A stretch of DNA of 64,000 nucleotides from DASRDU01 sp046331565 (GTDB lineage: Bacteria > Acidobacteriota > Blastocatellia > RBC074), in NCBI GenBank assembly GCA_046331565.1, contig JAXLQP010000010.1, forward strand, positions 1-64,000, given 5' to 3'. Below the pieces are notes generated by a model. The model made no database searches and was not told the origin of the DNA. It worked only from the letters and a program-made list of their open reading frames with translations. This document shows, piece after piece, positions 1 through 10,666 of this stretch; position 1 is the first letter of the stretch; each line of letters opens with the position of its first letter. The translations under genes were made by a program, and so were the position numbers.

Positions 1-24
1 CGGTTGATCAACTGAGATGTTTCA

Positions 25-1051
25 GCCTTGATCGAACCAATGTGGAATTGAAACAAATAACGACGCTGCGGGCCATGATGCTGGCACTGGAGCCTTGATC
101 GAACCAATGTGGAATTGAAACGGATTGATCACATCCTGGAAACCTTTGAGTACGCCTTGCCTTGATCGAACCAATGTGGAATTGAAACCCCGGTGAGTTT
201 CGCGGCGCGGTCTATGCTCAGGCTTGCCTTGATCGAACCAATGTGGAATTGAAACGTGAGATTGAAGTCTGTTCAGTGCAGAAACTGGAATGCCTTGATC
301 GAACCAATGTGGAATTGAAACCCGGGATAAAAATACAGCGTGTTGCTCATTGCCGGAGCCTTGATCGAACCAATGTGGAATTGAAACCAGGAACTGGCAG
401 AAAGGAACTTTGTACATGATGTCGCCTTGATCGAACCAATGTGGAATTGAAACGGCAGGCGCTTGAATGGCAGCGTGCCATTCTCAAGCGCCTTGATCGA
501 ACCAATATGGAATTGAAACCTGGCACCCGTAGTTATCGTGACAATCGTCGCCCTGGCCTTGATCGAACCAATGTGGAATTGAAACCGTTAGTCGGCGCAA
601 TTGATGTTGTGCTTCGGGAATGGCCTTGATCGAACCAATGTGGAATTGAAACTAAAGCTGTGTGACATCTCCTGAGAAAAAGCGCGCACGCCTTGATCGA
701 ACCAATGTGGAATTGAAACGATCAACCAGGTCATCGTGTGGGTTGCGACGCACAGTGCCTTGATCGAACCAATGTGGAATTGAAACCACATTGAGCGCCA
801 CGTTGGTAATCGTGTCGCCCAGCCTTGATCGAACCAATGTGGAATTGAAACATTGCGAAAAACGACAAGCGGGCCGCCCAGCTTCGGGGCCTTGATCGAA
901 CCAATGTGGAATTGAAACCTCAATCGGTAGCTGGCCTGGCTGTGTAGAATATGCGGCCTTGATCGAACCAATGTGGAATTGAAACCTGGCCAGTTCCGTC
1001 ATTGCCTGTGCCGCGTCATTGGCCTTGATCGAACCAATGCGGAGAGGCTTC
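25..1051 (+). CRISPR. CRISPR array 1, 15 repeats plus a degenerate terminal repeat
   Basis: The 30-nt repeat begins GCCTTGATCGAACC and ends GGAATTGAAAC. Copies start at 25, 92, 159, 226, 292, 358, 424, 490, 556, 623, 690, 757, 822, 889 and 956; spacers are 35-37 nt and all differ. The copy at 490 has one substitution (G to A). The unit at 1022-1051 keeps only the first 18 bases, which is typical of the leader-distal end, so the array reads left to right and its leader is at or beyond the left window edge. The ATTGAAAC end is the kind that gives an 8-nt crRNA 5' tag in type I and III systems. No cas gene adjoins the array here. The repeat resembles that of array 2 (57504-63073). Confidence 0.98.
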
Positions 1052-1129
1052 TGAAAATATCCTTCCAGGCCTGACTTCGGCACCTGCATTTTTTTGCTTT
1101 CAGCTATTCGGATTCCTTCAAATTCAAAA

Positions 1130-2824
1130 TCAGGTTCCTGCCGTCTGCGGTTTGTCGGTCAGGCTCAGCAGCATTCCTACTGTGACTACGGCTACGCAGC
1201 CGAGCAGGTTGTACCAGAGAAAGCTGACTTTCGGATAACGCAGGCTCACCAGCCAGACTGAGGCCAGGCCGGCCAGCAGGCCCCAGAAGGCTCCGCGCCC
1301 CGTCGCGCGGCGGGTGCCAATCGCCAGTACAAACACGCCGAGCAGGGAGCCGTAAAAATATGAGCCGAATTTGTTGACGACTTCGATCAGCGAACCCAGC
1401 CTGGAGGCATAAACGGCTACCACGCAGGCGAAGATGCCCCAGAAGCCTGTCGCCAGCTTCGCCACCATCAGGTATTCGCGGTCAGGTGCTTCGGGTTTGA
1501 GGTGGCGACGGTAGAAATCAATTACGGTGGCGGTTGACAGTGCGCTCAGTTCGGCGGCGATTGATGACATCGCGGCGGCGAAGATGGCGGCGATGATCAG
1601 ACCGACCACACCGGCGGGCATGTATTTTGTAACGAAGGTCGGAAAGACATAATTGACATCAGTGAAATTCGCGCTGCCTGTTGCCCGCTTGACCAGTTCG
1701 ATGGCGCGTTTGCGCACGTCATTCAGCGCGTTGTTCGATTCAACGTAATTCTGTCGCAGCATGATTGCCGCGTTGCTGTCAGGGCTGGCTCCGGCCAGTT
1801 CCGTTGCGGCTTTTTCGCGGGCGGCGAAGGCCAGGTCGTATTCGGCTTTCAGCACTTCGTATTCGTTACTGTACGGACTTTGCGCCATCTTTGCGGCTTC
1901 GACCTGGTTGAAGATCATCGGCGGTTTTTGAAACTGGTAAAAGACGAAGACCATCACGCCGATAAAGAGAATGACAAACTGCATCGGGATTTTGACAAAC
2001 GCGCTCATCAGCAGCGATGTGCGGCCTTCACTGACTGAGCGTGAAGTCAGAAAGCGCTGCACCTGGCTCTGATCGCAGCCGAAATATGACAGGGCCAGAA
2101 ACATGCCGCCGATCAGGCCTGACCACAGCGTATAGGTTTCGTTCAGATTGAAACTCGTATCCACTGTTTTCAGGCGTCCCGCTGCGCCTGCCACGCGCAA
2201 TGCTTCAGTGACTGAAACACCTTCGGGAAACTGGCTGATGATGATGAACAGGCAGACGAACATTCCGGTAAAGATCACGACCATCTGTTTCACGTCCGTC
2301 CACGTCACCGCCTGCACGCCGCCGAACATCGTGTAGAGCGTTGTCGAAAGACCCATCACCAGAATCGTTGTGATTTCGTTCCAGCCAAGCACGATAGAGA
2401 GAATCACCGAAGGCGCAGCAATGATGACGCCGCACGACAGGGCGCGCTGAAAGAGAAAACACAAACTGGCCAGCGCGCGCGTTTTCGCATCGAAGCGCCG
2501 TTCGAGATATTCATAAGCCGTGTAAACCTTCGCGCGATAAAAGAACGGCACGACTGTGACGCACAGCACGATCATCGCCAGCGGCAGCCCGAAATAAAAC
2601 TGAATGAATCTCATCCCGTCGGCATAGGCCTGTCCCGTCGTGCCGACCAGCGTGATGGCCGAAAGCTGCGTGGCCATCACCGACAATCCGACCGCCCACC
2701 ACGGCAGGCTGCGATTGGCCAGAAAATAACCTTCGACTTCGTGGCTCTTTTTGGTCAGGCGCAATCCGTCATAAACGATGTAGATCAGGTAAGCAGCGAC
2801 AACCAGCCAGTCAAGCAGTTTCAT
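1130..2824 (-). CDS. sodium:solute symporter (SSS) family transporter
   Basis: A 564-residue polytopic inner-membrane protein of the SSS family, which couples uptake of small solutes to a sodium or proton gradient. The N-terminus has the family's first helix followed by an ANRSLPWWAVGLSV segment and a helix containing LSAITLVGTTGQAYADG. More than a dozen hydrophobic segments follow, with a hydrophilic coiled stretch at about residues 315-380 that enlarges one loop. Substrate cannot be read from sequence. It is the last gene of a minus-strand group and ends about 80 nt from the end of CRISPR array 1. A 44-aa membrane protein is encoded just upstream and may be its partner. Confidence 0.9.
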   Translation of the reverse strand: MKLLDWLVVAAYLIYIVYDGLRLTKKSHEVEGYFLANRSLPWWAVGLSVMATQLSAITLVGTTGQAYADGMRFIQFYFGLPLAMIVLCVTVVPFFYRAKVYTAYEYLERRFDAKTRALASLCFLFQRALSCGVIIAAPSVILSIVLGWNEITTILVMGLSTTLYTMFGGVQAVTWTDVKQMVVIFTGMFVCLFIIISQFPEGVSVTEALRVAGAAGRLKTVDTSFNLNETYTLWSGLIGGMFLALSYFGCDQSQVQRFLTSRSVSEGRTSLLMSAFVKIPMQFVILFIGVMVFVFYQFQKPPMIFNQVEAAKMAQSPYSNEYEVLKAEYDLAFAAREKAATELAGASPDSNAAIMLRQNYVESNNALNDVRKRAIELVKRATGSANFTDVNYVFPTFVTKYMPAGVVGLIIAAIFAAAMSSIAAELSALSTATVIDFYRRHLKPEAPDREYLMVAKLATGFWGIFACVVAVYASRLGSLIEVVNKFGSYFYGSLLGVFVLAIGTRRATGRGAFWGLLAGLASVWLVSLRYPKVSFLWYNLLGCVAVVTVGMLLSLTDKPQTAGT

Positions 2825-2837
2825 TTCGTTCAGTCGG

Positions 2838-2968
2838 TTATTGGAAGGCTCTGGAGAAAAGCCACAGCGCCGTAATCACTGCGGCAGTCGTGATAAGAAC
2901 CGCGACATAGACGCGGTTCCAGTGCTGGAATTCTTCAGGCTCGTTCTGATGATTCGGCTGTTCGGTCT

Positions 2969-2972
<4 letters not shown>
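2838..2972 (-). CDS. small single-TM protein (44 aa) upstream of the SSS transporter
   Basis: Reads MKTEQPNHQNEPEEFQHWNR, then a hydrophobic helix (VYVAVLITTAAVITALWLF) and a short tail SRAFQ. The start codon overlaps the stop of the upstream PLP decarboxylase gene as ATGA at 2969-2972, which indicates translational coupling, and the stop lies 13 nt before the transporter start. Small one-helix proteins commonly sit next to SSS transporters. The family was not recognised; a role as an accessory subunit or stabiliser of the transporter is inferred from position only. Confidence 0.72.
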
Positions 2973-4360
<1,388 letters not shown>

Positions 4361-4381
4361 CGAATGTTTTGCTGTGTGAAA

Positions 4382-4867
4382 TTACAGACCGGCCAGTTTA
4401 TCGAGCGCCTCGCCGGTCACGCGATAAATCGTCCATTCATCCATCGGCACTGCGCCGAGGCTTTTGTAAAACCTGATCGAAGATTCGTTCCAGTCAAGCA
4501 CCGACCATTCCAGCCTGCCGCAGTTGCGCTCTCTGGTCAGCTTCGCCAGATGCGCAAGCAGCGCCCTGCCGTAACCTTTGCCGCGATGTTCGACATCAAC
4601 GAAAAGGTCTTCGAGATAAATGCCCGGTCTGCCGAGGAAAGTTGAGTAGTTGTGAAAGAAAAGCGCGAATCCGACCGGCTCTCCGTGTTCATAGCCGATG
4701 ATGACTTCGGCATAACGGCGTTCGCCAAAGAGCGTGGCGCGCAATCCTTCTTCGGTGGCGGTGACTTCGTGCGACAGGCGTTCATAATCGGCCAGCTTGC
4801 GAATAAAGCTGAGAATCACCGGCACGTCTTCGGGAACAGCGTTTCTGATTTCAAATCCTTCGATCAT
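4382..4867 (-). CDS. GNAT N-acetyltransferase, diamine/thialysine acetyltransferase-like
   Basis: A 161-residue protein with the full GNAT fold. It has IRNAVPEDVPVILSFIRKLADYE at the start, the YLEDLFVDVEHRGKGYGRALL acetyl-CoA pyrophosphate loop (R/Q-x-x-G-x-G/A as RGKGYG), and the C-terminal WSVLDWNESSIRFYKSLGA motif. The order YLEDLFV...RGKGYG...WNESSIRFYKSLGA is characteristic of the SAT1/SAT2 branch, which acetylates polyamines or thialysine; the real substrate is unproven. The start ATG overlaps the stop of the upstream Fic-like gene by 4 nt (ATGA at 4864-4867), so the two are probably translated together. Confidence 0.88.
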   Translation of the reverse strand: MIEGFEIRNAVPEDVPVILSFIRKLADYERLSHEVTATEEGLRATLFGERRYAEVIIGYEHGEPVGFALFFHNYSTFLGRPGIYLEDLFVDVEHRGKGYGRALLAHLAKLTRERNCGRLEWSVLDWNESSIRFYKSLGAVPMDEWTIYRVTGEALDKLAGL

Positions 4868-5616
4868 TGCAGGACAGTCTGAATGGTGCGGGTCAGGTTT
4901 TCAGCCATAAATTCAACCAGCGGCTGCGTCAGCATCCGAAAGGCTGATTCGATGACTGCGGGGTAACGCGCCGCGCTGAGGTCATCGGCAAAGATAATCA
5001 GCGGCGGCAATGCGACCTGCCCGGTGAAAAAACTCGCGGCCATCAGCGCGATGGTTTCGTGATGCGACGGGAACGGTTGCAGGTCGAGCAGGCGCAGGTA
5101 AACCAGCGTGGCCCGTTCGCCCGGATGCAGTTCCCTGAAGCTGTCGGTCGTAAACCAGTCGAGCGCGTTCTCAATCATTTTAGGCAGCAGCACCGCAGGC
5201 ACGGGGCTGTGCGCGGGATTGAGCGCGAGCGTTTCAGTGGTGCGCAGGACTTCGGCATCTGGTGCTGCGCCCGTCAGCGTGCGGTAAATATCAGCGAGCA
5301 GCGCGGGCGTCAGTTTCGCTTCAGGCGCGGCGGCGGCATTTGAAACAAGCTGAGCTGCGCGCAGGAAGCGGGCCGGTTCGCTTTGATTGAGCGGGTCGGG
5401 CGGTTGCAGCACGAGCAGCGCGGCGGCGCGTTCATCAACCGGCTTTCCGGCGCGGGTCAGCGTGTGCAGCAGTTGCAGCATTCTGACGCGGGGTTCGAGT
5501 TGTTCGCGGTTCTCTGGTGACGCGATGGCCGCCTGCCACTGCTCGTGCGCCTGGTCGAGCAGTTCCTTCCACGAAGCCGATGAACGCAGGTTACTGGCAA
5601 AAATCGGTAACTCCAT
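4864..5616 (-). CDS. degenerate Fic/DOC-like protein
   Basis: A 250-residue soluble protein. Residues about 150-215 (LLPKMIENALDWF...LHPGERATLVYLRLLDLQPF...ETIALMAASFF) follow the helical pattern of a Fic domain, in which an HPF-x-D/E-G-N-G-R motif between two helices binds ATP for AMPylation. Here that position reads QPFPSHHETIAL, so the invariant His, acidic residue, GNG loop and Arg are all missing. Either it is an inactive Fic relative used for binding, or the resemblance is only structural. No antitoxin-type inhibitory helix was seen. It is coupled to the downstream GNAT gene by an ATGA overlap. Confidence 0.5.
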   Translation of the reverse strand: MELPIFASNLRSSASWKELLDQAHEQWQAAIASPENREQLEPRVRMLQLLHTLTRAGKPVDERAAALLVLQPPDPLNQSEPARFLRAAQLVSNAAAAPEAKLTPALLADIYRTLTGAAPDAEVLRTTETLALNPAHSPVPAVLLPKMIENALDWFTTDSFRELHPGERATLVYLRLLDLQPFPSHHETIALMAASFFTGQVALPPLIIFADDLSAARYPAVIESAFRMLTQPLVEFMAENLTRTIQTVLQ

Positions 5617-5716
5617 ATTGATTCAGAATCACGAAATAATGCGCGGGGATGATGTTGCACTTCGCGGGCATCGTAACATAAAGCTCCGGACTCGGCACGT
5701 CAGCCTGAACGCGCGT

Positions 5717-5745
5717 TTGCCCGCGCTGTGACCCGTCGCTATAAT
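5717..5745 (+). promoter_or_regulatory. sigma70-type promoter for the dapA-like/bshC pair
   Basis: TTGCCC at 5717-5722 and TATAAT at 5740-5745 are separated by exactly 17 bp. The promoter points toward the aldolase gene that starts 72 nt downstream and diverges from the minus-strand genes ending at 5616. The -10 hexamer is a perfect consensus and the -35 matches four of six bases. Confidence 0.75.
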
Positions 5746-5817
5746 GCCCGCTCAATCCACATCAACACGACAACTCATAAACGGTAACTGACAACTGACC
5801 GCTGACACTCTCTGCAT

Positions 5818-6756
5818 ATGTCTCTCAATCTCAAAGGCGTGATCGCTGCTGTGCCAACCCCTTTCGGCTACGATGGTGAGGTGGCTTACGAAAAACTGAC
5901 CAGTAATCTGCGATACTGGAATCAGACCGACCTGCACGGCATTCTGATTCTCGGTTCGACGGGCGAGTTTCCGCATCTTTCACAGGATGAAAAGCTGAAG
6001 GTGATGGAAACCGTGAAGGAAACAATGCCGCCTGAAAAGGTGCTGCTCGTCGGCACAGGCGAGCTGTCAACGCGGCAGACCATCGAAATGACAAAGCGCG
6101 CGGCTGAATTCGGCGCTGATGCCGCGCTCGTGGTGACGCCGTTCTATTACAAAAAGATTCTGACCGAAGAGCAGCTTGCGCTGCATTATCAGCGCATCGC
6201 TGACGCTTCGCCGATTCCGATTCTCGTTTATCTGATTCCGCAGTTCGCGGGCGTTTATCTGATGCCGGAAACGGTCGCGCACCTGGCGCAGCATCCGAAC
6301 ATCATCGGGCTGAAGGAGAGTTCCGGCGATCTGCAATCGCTTAATGATCTGTTCCGCGAGCTTGGTGGAATGGATTTCAGCGTGATGGTCGGTTCGCCGG
6401 TGATTTTGAAACAGGCGCTCGCTGCCGGGGCCACGGGCGCGATTCTGGCTGTCGCTTCGATGGCGCCGCACGCCTGCACCGAACTTGAAAAGGCGTGCCG
6501 GTGGAATGATGAGGCGCGGTCTGACAAATTGCAGGAACGCCTGGCGGCGCTGTCTCGTACAGCAACAGTACCTGGCATCGGACATTTGAAAGCCGCAATG
6601 GATCTGGTCGGACTGTACGGATTTCTGCCGCGCTCGCCCCTGCCGGTGCCGACTGACGAAGAGCGCGAGCAGATCAGAAAGGCGATTGAAGAAAGCGAAT
6701 TTTTCAGCCCGGTCGAAGGCGGCAAGGTCTGGATCGAGAAGACAGAGATTGAGTAA
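5818..6756 (+). CDS. dihydrodipicolinate synthase (DapA) family aldolase
   Basis: A 312-residue TIM-barrel class I aldolase. The N-terminus LKGVIAAVPTPFGYDGEVAYEKL, the GILILGSTGEFPHLSQDEK pyruvate-carboxylate loop, Tyr138 in IPILVYLIPQFAG and Schiff-base Lys166 in IIGLKESSGD are all in place. DapA itself condenses pyruvate with aspartate semialdehyde; relatives act on 4-hydroxy-2-oxoglutarate, KDG or N-acetylneuraminate. The usual YNxP around the tyrosine is YLIP here, so I assign only the family, not the lysine pathway. The gene is 16 nt upstream of bshC and shares its promoter. No strong Shine-Dalgarno sequence is visible. Confidence 0.88.
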   Translation: MSLNLKGVIAAVPTPFGYDGEVAYEKLTSNLRYWNQTDLHGILILGSTGEFPHLSQDEKLKVMETVKETMPPEKVLLVGTGELSTRQTIEMTKRAAEFGADAALVVTPFYYKKILTEEQLALHYQRIADASPIPILVYLIPQFAGVYLMPETVAHLAQHPNIIGLKESSGDLQSLNDLFRELGGMDFSVMVGSPVILKQALAAGATGAILAVASMAPHACTELEKACRWNDEARSDKLQERLAALSRTATVPGIGHLKAAMDLVGLYGFLPRSPLPVPTDEEREQIRKAIEESEFFSPVEGGKVWIEKTEIE

Positions 6757-6772
6757 CCCCGGAGATTTCTGA

Positions 6773-8404
6773 ATGACGAACACCACGATCCGCTTCAGCG
6801 AAATTCCGAAAACATCGAAGCTCTTCCGCGATTATCTGTACGACTTCGACCGCGTGGCCGGTTATTACGGCAGCGAAGGGCGGCAGGGCAATGCGCTCAC
6901 AGCCCGTGTGCCGCGCGTCATTGCGCAAAGCTTTGCGCGCGATGCGGTGGCCGATGTGCTGCTGGAACAGAACGAAGCGGCGGGCGCGGGCAGTGCGACC
7001 TTTGAAAACATTGCGCGGCTGCGACAGCCTGATTCGGTTGTCATCATCACCGGGCAGCAGGCCGGATTGTTTACCGGGCCGCTTTACACAATTCTCAAGG
7101 CGCTGACGGTTATCAAACTGGCGGCGCGTTTGCGCGAGCAGGGCGTCAATGCGGTGCCGATGTTCTGGATTGCGGCTGAAGATCACGATTTTGAAGAGGT
7201 CAATCACACGCGCCTCGTCAATCGTGAAGGCAGCCTGGTCACGATCACTTACACCGCCTGCCCGCCGAAGGAAGGCAAGCCGGTCGGCCACGTCGTACTG
7301 TGCGATGAGATTAATGAAGACATCAATGAACTGCTCGCCGCGCTGCCCGAATCTGAATTCATTCCGCGCCTGGCTGAAGATTTGCGCGCTTCTTATCAGC
7401 CCGGTGTTGATTTTGCTGAAGCGTTTGGCCGTCTGATGATGCGGCTGCTTGGTCAGTTCGGCGTCGTGCTGATCAATCCGCTGGATGATCGTTTGAAGCA
7501 TGTCGCGCGTGAGCTTTATTCACAGGCGCTTGAACGCGCGCCGCAGTTTGCCGACAACCTGGTTGAGCGCAGCGCCGGGCTTGAAAGCGCGGGCTATCAC
7601 GCACAGGTTTACACCAGTCACGAAGCCGTGCCGCTGTTTATGATGGATGAAGGTCGCCGCACGGCGATGGTGCGGCGCGATGACGGACTCTTTTATCTGA
7701 AAGGCACGGCCAAAAGTTTCAAGCCGCACGAACTGCTCGAAACCGTCAATCGCTGTCCGGCCTGTTTCAGCCCGAACGTGACGCTGCGCCCGGTTGTGCA
7801 GGATTACCTGCTGCCGACGCTGGCTTATGTCGGCGGCCCGGCAGAGATCGCTTACTTCGCGCAACTGATTCCGAATTACGCGCTGCTCGGTCGCGTTGAG
7901 CCGGTCGTGCTGCCGCGCGCGAGCGTGACGCTGATTGAAAAGCGACATGCGAAATCGCTCAGCAAACACGGGCTTGAATTCACTGATTTATTTGCCGGGC
8001 AGCAGGAAGTGATGACGAAGGTTGTCGAGCAGAGCCTGGACCGCGAAACCGCCGCCGCTTTTGATGAAACGGAAAAACTCTTCGAGCAGCAGCTTGAAAA
8101 GCTGCGCGCCTCGCTCGCCAAAGCCGATCCGCCGCTGGCCGATGCGCTCAAAGGCGGGAAGGAAAATATGCTGTCCAGTCTCAACCGCCTGCGCCACCGC
8201 TTCGTCAACAACCAGGCGCAGCGCCACGAAGCGACGCACAGCCAGATCGAACGCGCCTTTGCGGTGCTGTATCCGAACCGGGGATTGCAGGAGCGCGAAA
8301 TCAATTACGCTTATTTTCTGGCGCGCTACGGGTATGAACTGACTGACCGGTTGTATGAAGCCATTGACCTGGATTCACACGATCACCAGTTGTTTTATCT
8401 GTAA
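6773..8404 (+). CDS. bshC: putative cysteine ligase BshC (bacillithiol synthesis)
   Basis: A 543-residue protein matching the BshC family, which adds cysteine to glucosaminyl-malate in the last step of bacillithiol synthesis. Recognisable parts are the Rossmann-type region with ITGQQAGLFTGPLYTILKAL, FWIAAEDHDFEEVNH, the YVGGPAEIAYFAQL segment and a C-terminal coiled coil of about 120 residues (ETEKLFEQQLEKLRASL...). The length is typical. BshA and BshB are not in this window. Bacillithiol is known from Firmicutes, Bacteroidota, Deinococcus and Acidobacteriota, which supports the taxonomic guess. The stop is only 13 nt from the convergent lipoprotein gene. Confidence 0.93.
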   Translation: MTNTTIRFSEIPKTSKLFRDYLYDFDRVAGYYGSEGRQGNALTARVPRVIAQSFARDAVADVLLEQNEAAGAGSATFENIARLRQPDSVVIITGQQAGLFTGPLYTILKALTVIKLAARLREQGVNAVPMFWIAAEDHDFEEVNHTRLVNREGSLVTITYTACPPKEGKPVGHVVLCDEINEDINELLAALPESEFIPRLAEDLRASYQPGVDFAEAFGRLMMRLLGQFGVVLINPLDDRLKHVARELYSQALERAPQFADNLVERSAGLESAGYHAQVYTSHEAVPLFMMDEGRRTAMVRRDDGLFYLKGTAKSFKPHELLETVNRCPACFSPNVTLRPVVQDYLLPTLAYVGGPAEIAYFAQLIPNYALLGRVEPVVLPRASVTLIEKRHAKSLSKHGLEFTDLFAGQQEVMTKVVEQSLDRETAAAFDETEKLFEQQLEKLRASLAKADPPLADALKGGKENMLSSLNRLRHRFVNNQAQRHEATHSQIERAFAVLYPNRGLQEREINYAYFLARYGYELTDRLYEAIDLDSHDHQLFYL

Positions 8405-8417
8405 GCCGCGCGCTGCA

Positions 8418-9251
8418 TCAGGGGCGCTGAATCGCCCAGCTTTTCGACTCAGCGTTGACGGTTCTGGCCCGGCTGCCTGAACCTGCCGGGTCAGGTTGCT
8501 GAGTGCCTGAAAGCGCGGGCTTTTTCGCGGGCTTCTGCGCCTGCTGGCTTTTCGTGACCGGCTGTGATGGCAGCGTCTGCGTGGCCGCACGCTCGATCTT
8601 CTCGTTGCGTCTGATCTTTTCGATCTCCTCATCCACCATTTTGATGACGCTTCTGATGGCGGTCATTGATTCGCCGGGCAGATTGTTGCCGTCTTTAGCC
8701 ACCGCCGATGAAATGTTGAGCGCCTCCAGGTATGAATCGCGCAGCTTCATCGAACGCAGGTTGAGAAAATCAATCGAGTTGTCGAAGTTGCGGCGCGCTT
8801 CGGTTTCGCGTTCGCGCAGCGTGTTGACCTCATCCGGCGTTTCGGCGTTGAGCACCTTTTCAGTCGCCTGATGCCAGATGGCGAGCAGCCTTTTTGATCT
8901 TTCGATGCCTTCGATCAGATCAGCTTCTGACAGCACAATTACCCCGTCAATCGCATTGATCGCGGCCCAGCGGGCTTCGCTGATTTTGCCCGTGCGGTGC
9001 AACTGACCCATGCTGTCATAGACCTTGTTCCAACTGTTATAAGCGACTTCATTGATGTTGATGGCCAGCCGCAGCCCGCGTTCGGCTTCGTCATAACTGA
9101 CTGAGGTTTTCTTTTCCGGACAGGCCATCAGCAGCAGCGCCGACGCGCCAATCAGCAGCACGGTCAGGCCGCGCTGCCAGGCTGCTTTGAGCTGCTGAAA
9201 TCGTGCGAACTTTCTGGCCCCGGACTGGTGAGGGGAAACTGCTCCGAACAT
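8418..9251 (-). CDS. hypothetical lipoprotein with coiled-coil region
   Basis: I place the start at 9251 (MFGAVSPHQSG) because GAAGGAG lies 6-7 nt upstream; a further in-frame ATG upstream would add 17 residues. The 277-residue protein has a hydrophobic signal (GLTVLLIGASALLLMAC) ending in a lipobox-like LMAC, then a mostly helical body of about 170 residues and a Pro/Gln/Lys-rich tail. No domain was recognised. It is probably anchored in the membrane by its lipid and exposed to the periplasm. It converges on bshC. Confidence 0.7.
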   Translation of the reverse strand: MFGAVSPHQSGARKFARFQQLKAAWQRGLTVLLIGASALLLMACPEKKTSVSYDEAERGLRLAININEVAYNSWNKVYDSMGQLHRTGKISEARWAAINAIDGVIVLSEADLIEGIERSKRLLAIWHQATEKVLNAETPDEVNTLRERETEARRNFDNSIDFLNLRSMKLRDSYLEALNISSAVAKDGNNLPGESMTAIRSVIKMVDEEIEKIRRNEKIERAATQTLPSQPVTKSQQAQKPAKKPALSGTQQPDPAGSGSRARTVNAESKSWAIQRP

Positions 9252-9426
9252 CGGATACTCCTTCGCCGTGAATGACTGAAAAAGCCGGGTTGTTGCAATC
9301 ACAGTGAATTGATTCAGAGGGGCTGTCTCGGCAGGGTCGGAATCAAACTCCGGGCGGGATTGATGACCAGCCTGGTCAAATTGACCGGGCGATTATTGCA
9401 GAACCGGCGAAGCCAGTAAATAAAAA

Positions 9427-9554
9427 AGTGGTTAGTGGTTAGTGGGCAGTGGTTAGTACGGAGTGAAAAGAATTTCAGCGGCTCCTTCACTGTTCACTGT
9501 TCACTGTTCACTTTTCACTCTTCACTAACCACTGCCCACTAACCACTAACCACT
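9427..9554. repeat. 31-bp perfect inverted repeat with a second internal stem
   Basis: The arm at 9427-9457 (AGTGGTTAGTGGTTAGTGGG and on) is the exact reverse complement of 9524-9554. Inside it, 9461-9470 pairs with 9511-9520, and the loop holds three tandem TGTTCAC units. It fills the gap between the lipoprotein gene and the LysR gene, both on the minus strand, and could stop transcription or be a miniature mobile or REP-like element. There is no T-run suited to a canonical terminator. Confidence 0.85.
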
Positions 9555-9557
9555 GCT

Positions 9558-10442
9558 TCAATGTTTGTGATTGCGGATCATTTCCAGAAACGATTTGGCG
9601 GCGGTTGAGAGCAGGCTTTCGCGGCGGCAGATGACGCGCAGGGGTTTTTCGATCTTCATGCCTCTGACCGGGACTTCGATGAGGCGGCCTGATTTCAATT
9701 CCTCGCGCAGGCACAGGCGGGGCAGGATGGCGATGCCTGCGCCGCGCATGACAAATTCCTTGATGGTTTCCAGCGTGGCCAGTTCCATTGAAATGTTCAG
9801 CGGCGTGCGGTTCTGCGCGAATAACTCAAAGATTTTGTCACGCGCCGGAGTCTTGACGTTGTGCGCAATGAAGCTTTCGCGGCCCAGGTCGCGCACCGTC
9901 ACCTGCTTTGATTTCGCCAGCGAATGTTTCGGCGGCACGACCAGCACCAGTTCGTCCTTGTAAACCTCGAACGATTCCAGATGCGGGTGCATCGGGTCGT
10001 AGGAGAGAAAACCGAAATCCAGATTGCGCTCCAGCACCTCGCTCGGAATGCGTTCCGAGACATTGCGGTAAACCTCGATGCGAATGTGCGGGTGCTGTTC
10101 GCGGTATTTGAGCAGCAGCGGCGGCAGCAGATAAAGCGACGTACTTTCATTCGCGCCGATGCTCAGGCGTCCGCGATACATTCCTTTCAGTTCACCGATG
10201 GCGCGCACGGCTTCGTCGCGCAGATTGATCATGCGCTGCGCATACGAATAGAGCGTCTGCCCCGCTTCGGTCAGCGTGCCTGATTTGCTGCTGCGGTCAA
10301 AGAGCGTTTCGCCCAGTTCCTCCTCCAGCCGCTTGATGGCAATGCTGATGGCCGGCTGCGTGCGCAGCATCTTTTCGGCGGCGCGTGAAAAGCTCTTTTC
10401 CTGCGCGATGCTCAGGAATATTTCCAGTTGTGACAGATCCAA
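9558..10442 (-). CDS. LysR-family transcriptional regulator
   Basis: A 294-residue LysR regulator. Residues 1-60 are the winged helix-turn-helix (LSQLEIFLSIAQEKSFSRAA...TQPAISIAIKRLEEELGETLFDR), followed by a linker helix and the two-lobed effector-binding domain. I use TTG at 10442 as start because GGAGG lies 7 nt upstream and the protein then begins MDLSQLEIF as in the family; an upstream in-frame TTG at 10460 is possible. It diverges from leuA, with about 220 nt between them. LysR regulators usually bind such an intergenic region, so control of leuA or of its own gene is plausible but not shown. The ligand is unknown. Confidence 0.9.
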   Translation of the reverse strand: MDLSQLEIFLSIAQEKSFSRAAEKMLRTQPAISIAIKRLEEELGETLFDRSSKSGTLTEAGQTLYSYAQRMINLRDEAVRAIGELKGMYRGRLSIGANESTSLYLLPPLLLKYREQHPHIRIEVYRNVSERIPSEVLERNLDFGFLSYDPMHPHLESFEVYKDELVLVVPPKHSLAKSKQVTVRDLGRESFIAHNVKTPARDKIFELFAQNRTPLNISMELATLETIKEFVMRGAGIAILPRLCLREELKSGRLIEVPVRGMKIEKPLRVICRRESLLSTAAKSFLEMIRNHKH

Positions 10443-10666
10443 TTGCGATTCCTCCTGCAACTTCGGCTTGCTCTCTCACAGATTCCTGTGATAAATAGCC
10501 TTTATGAAGCGGTAAGAATTATAAACTATTCGAATCTGCTGGCAAGTGCTAAGCTGACCGGAAATTTATGATGAATGCCGGATGCCCGTATCAATGCGGC
10601 ACAAGTCATCATTAAGAAGCAGAGAGCGAAAAGCTGCCAGCAACCAAAGCCAGGAGAACAGAGCGA

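Noticed and set aside
22..1089. Minus-strand reading frames made of repeated FNSTLVRSR / VSIPHWFDQG units
   Set aside because: These are translations of the CRISPR repeat and its spacers; the periodicity is that of the array.
9427..9554. Intrinsic terminator of the LysR gene
   Set aside because: The palindrome is far longer than a terminator stem and lacks a T-run in the right place on either strand.
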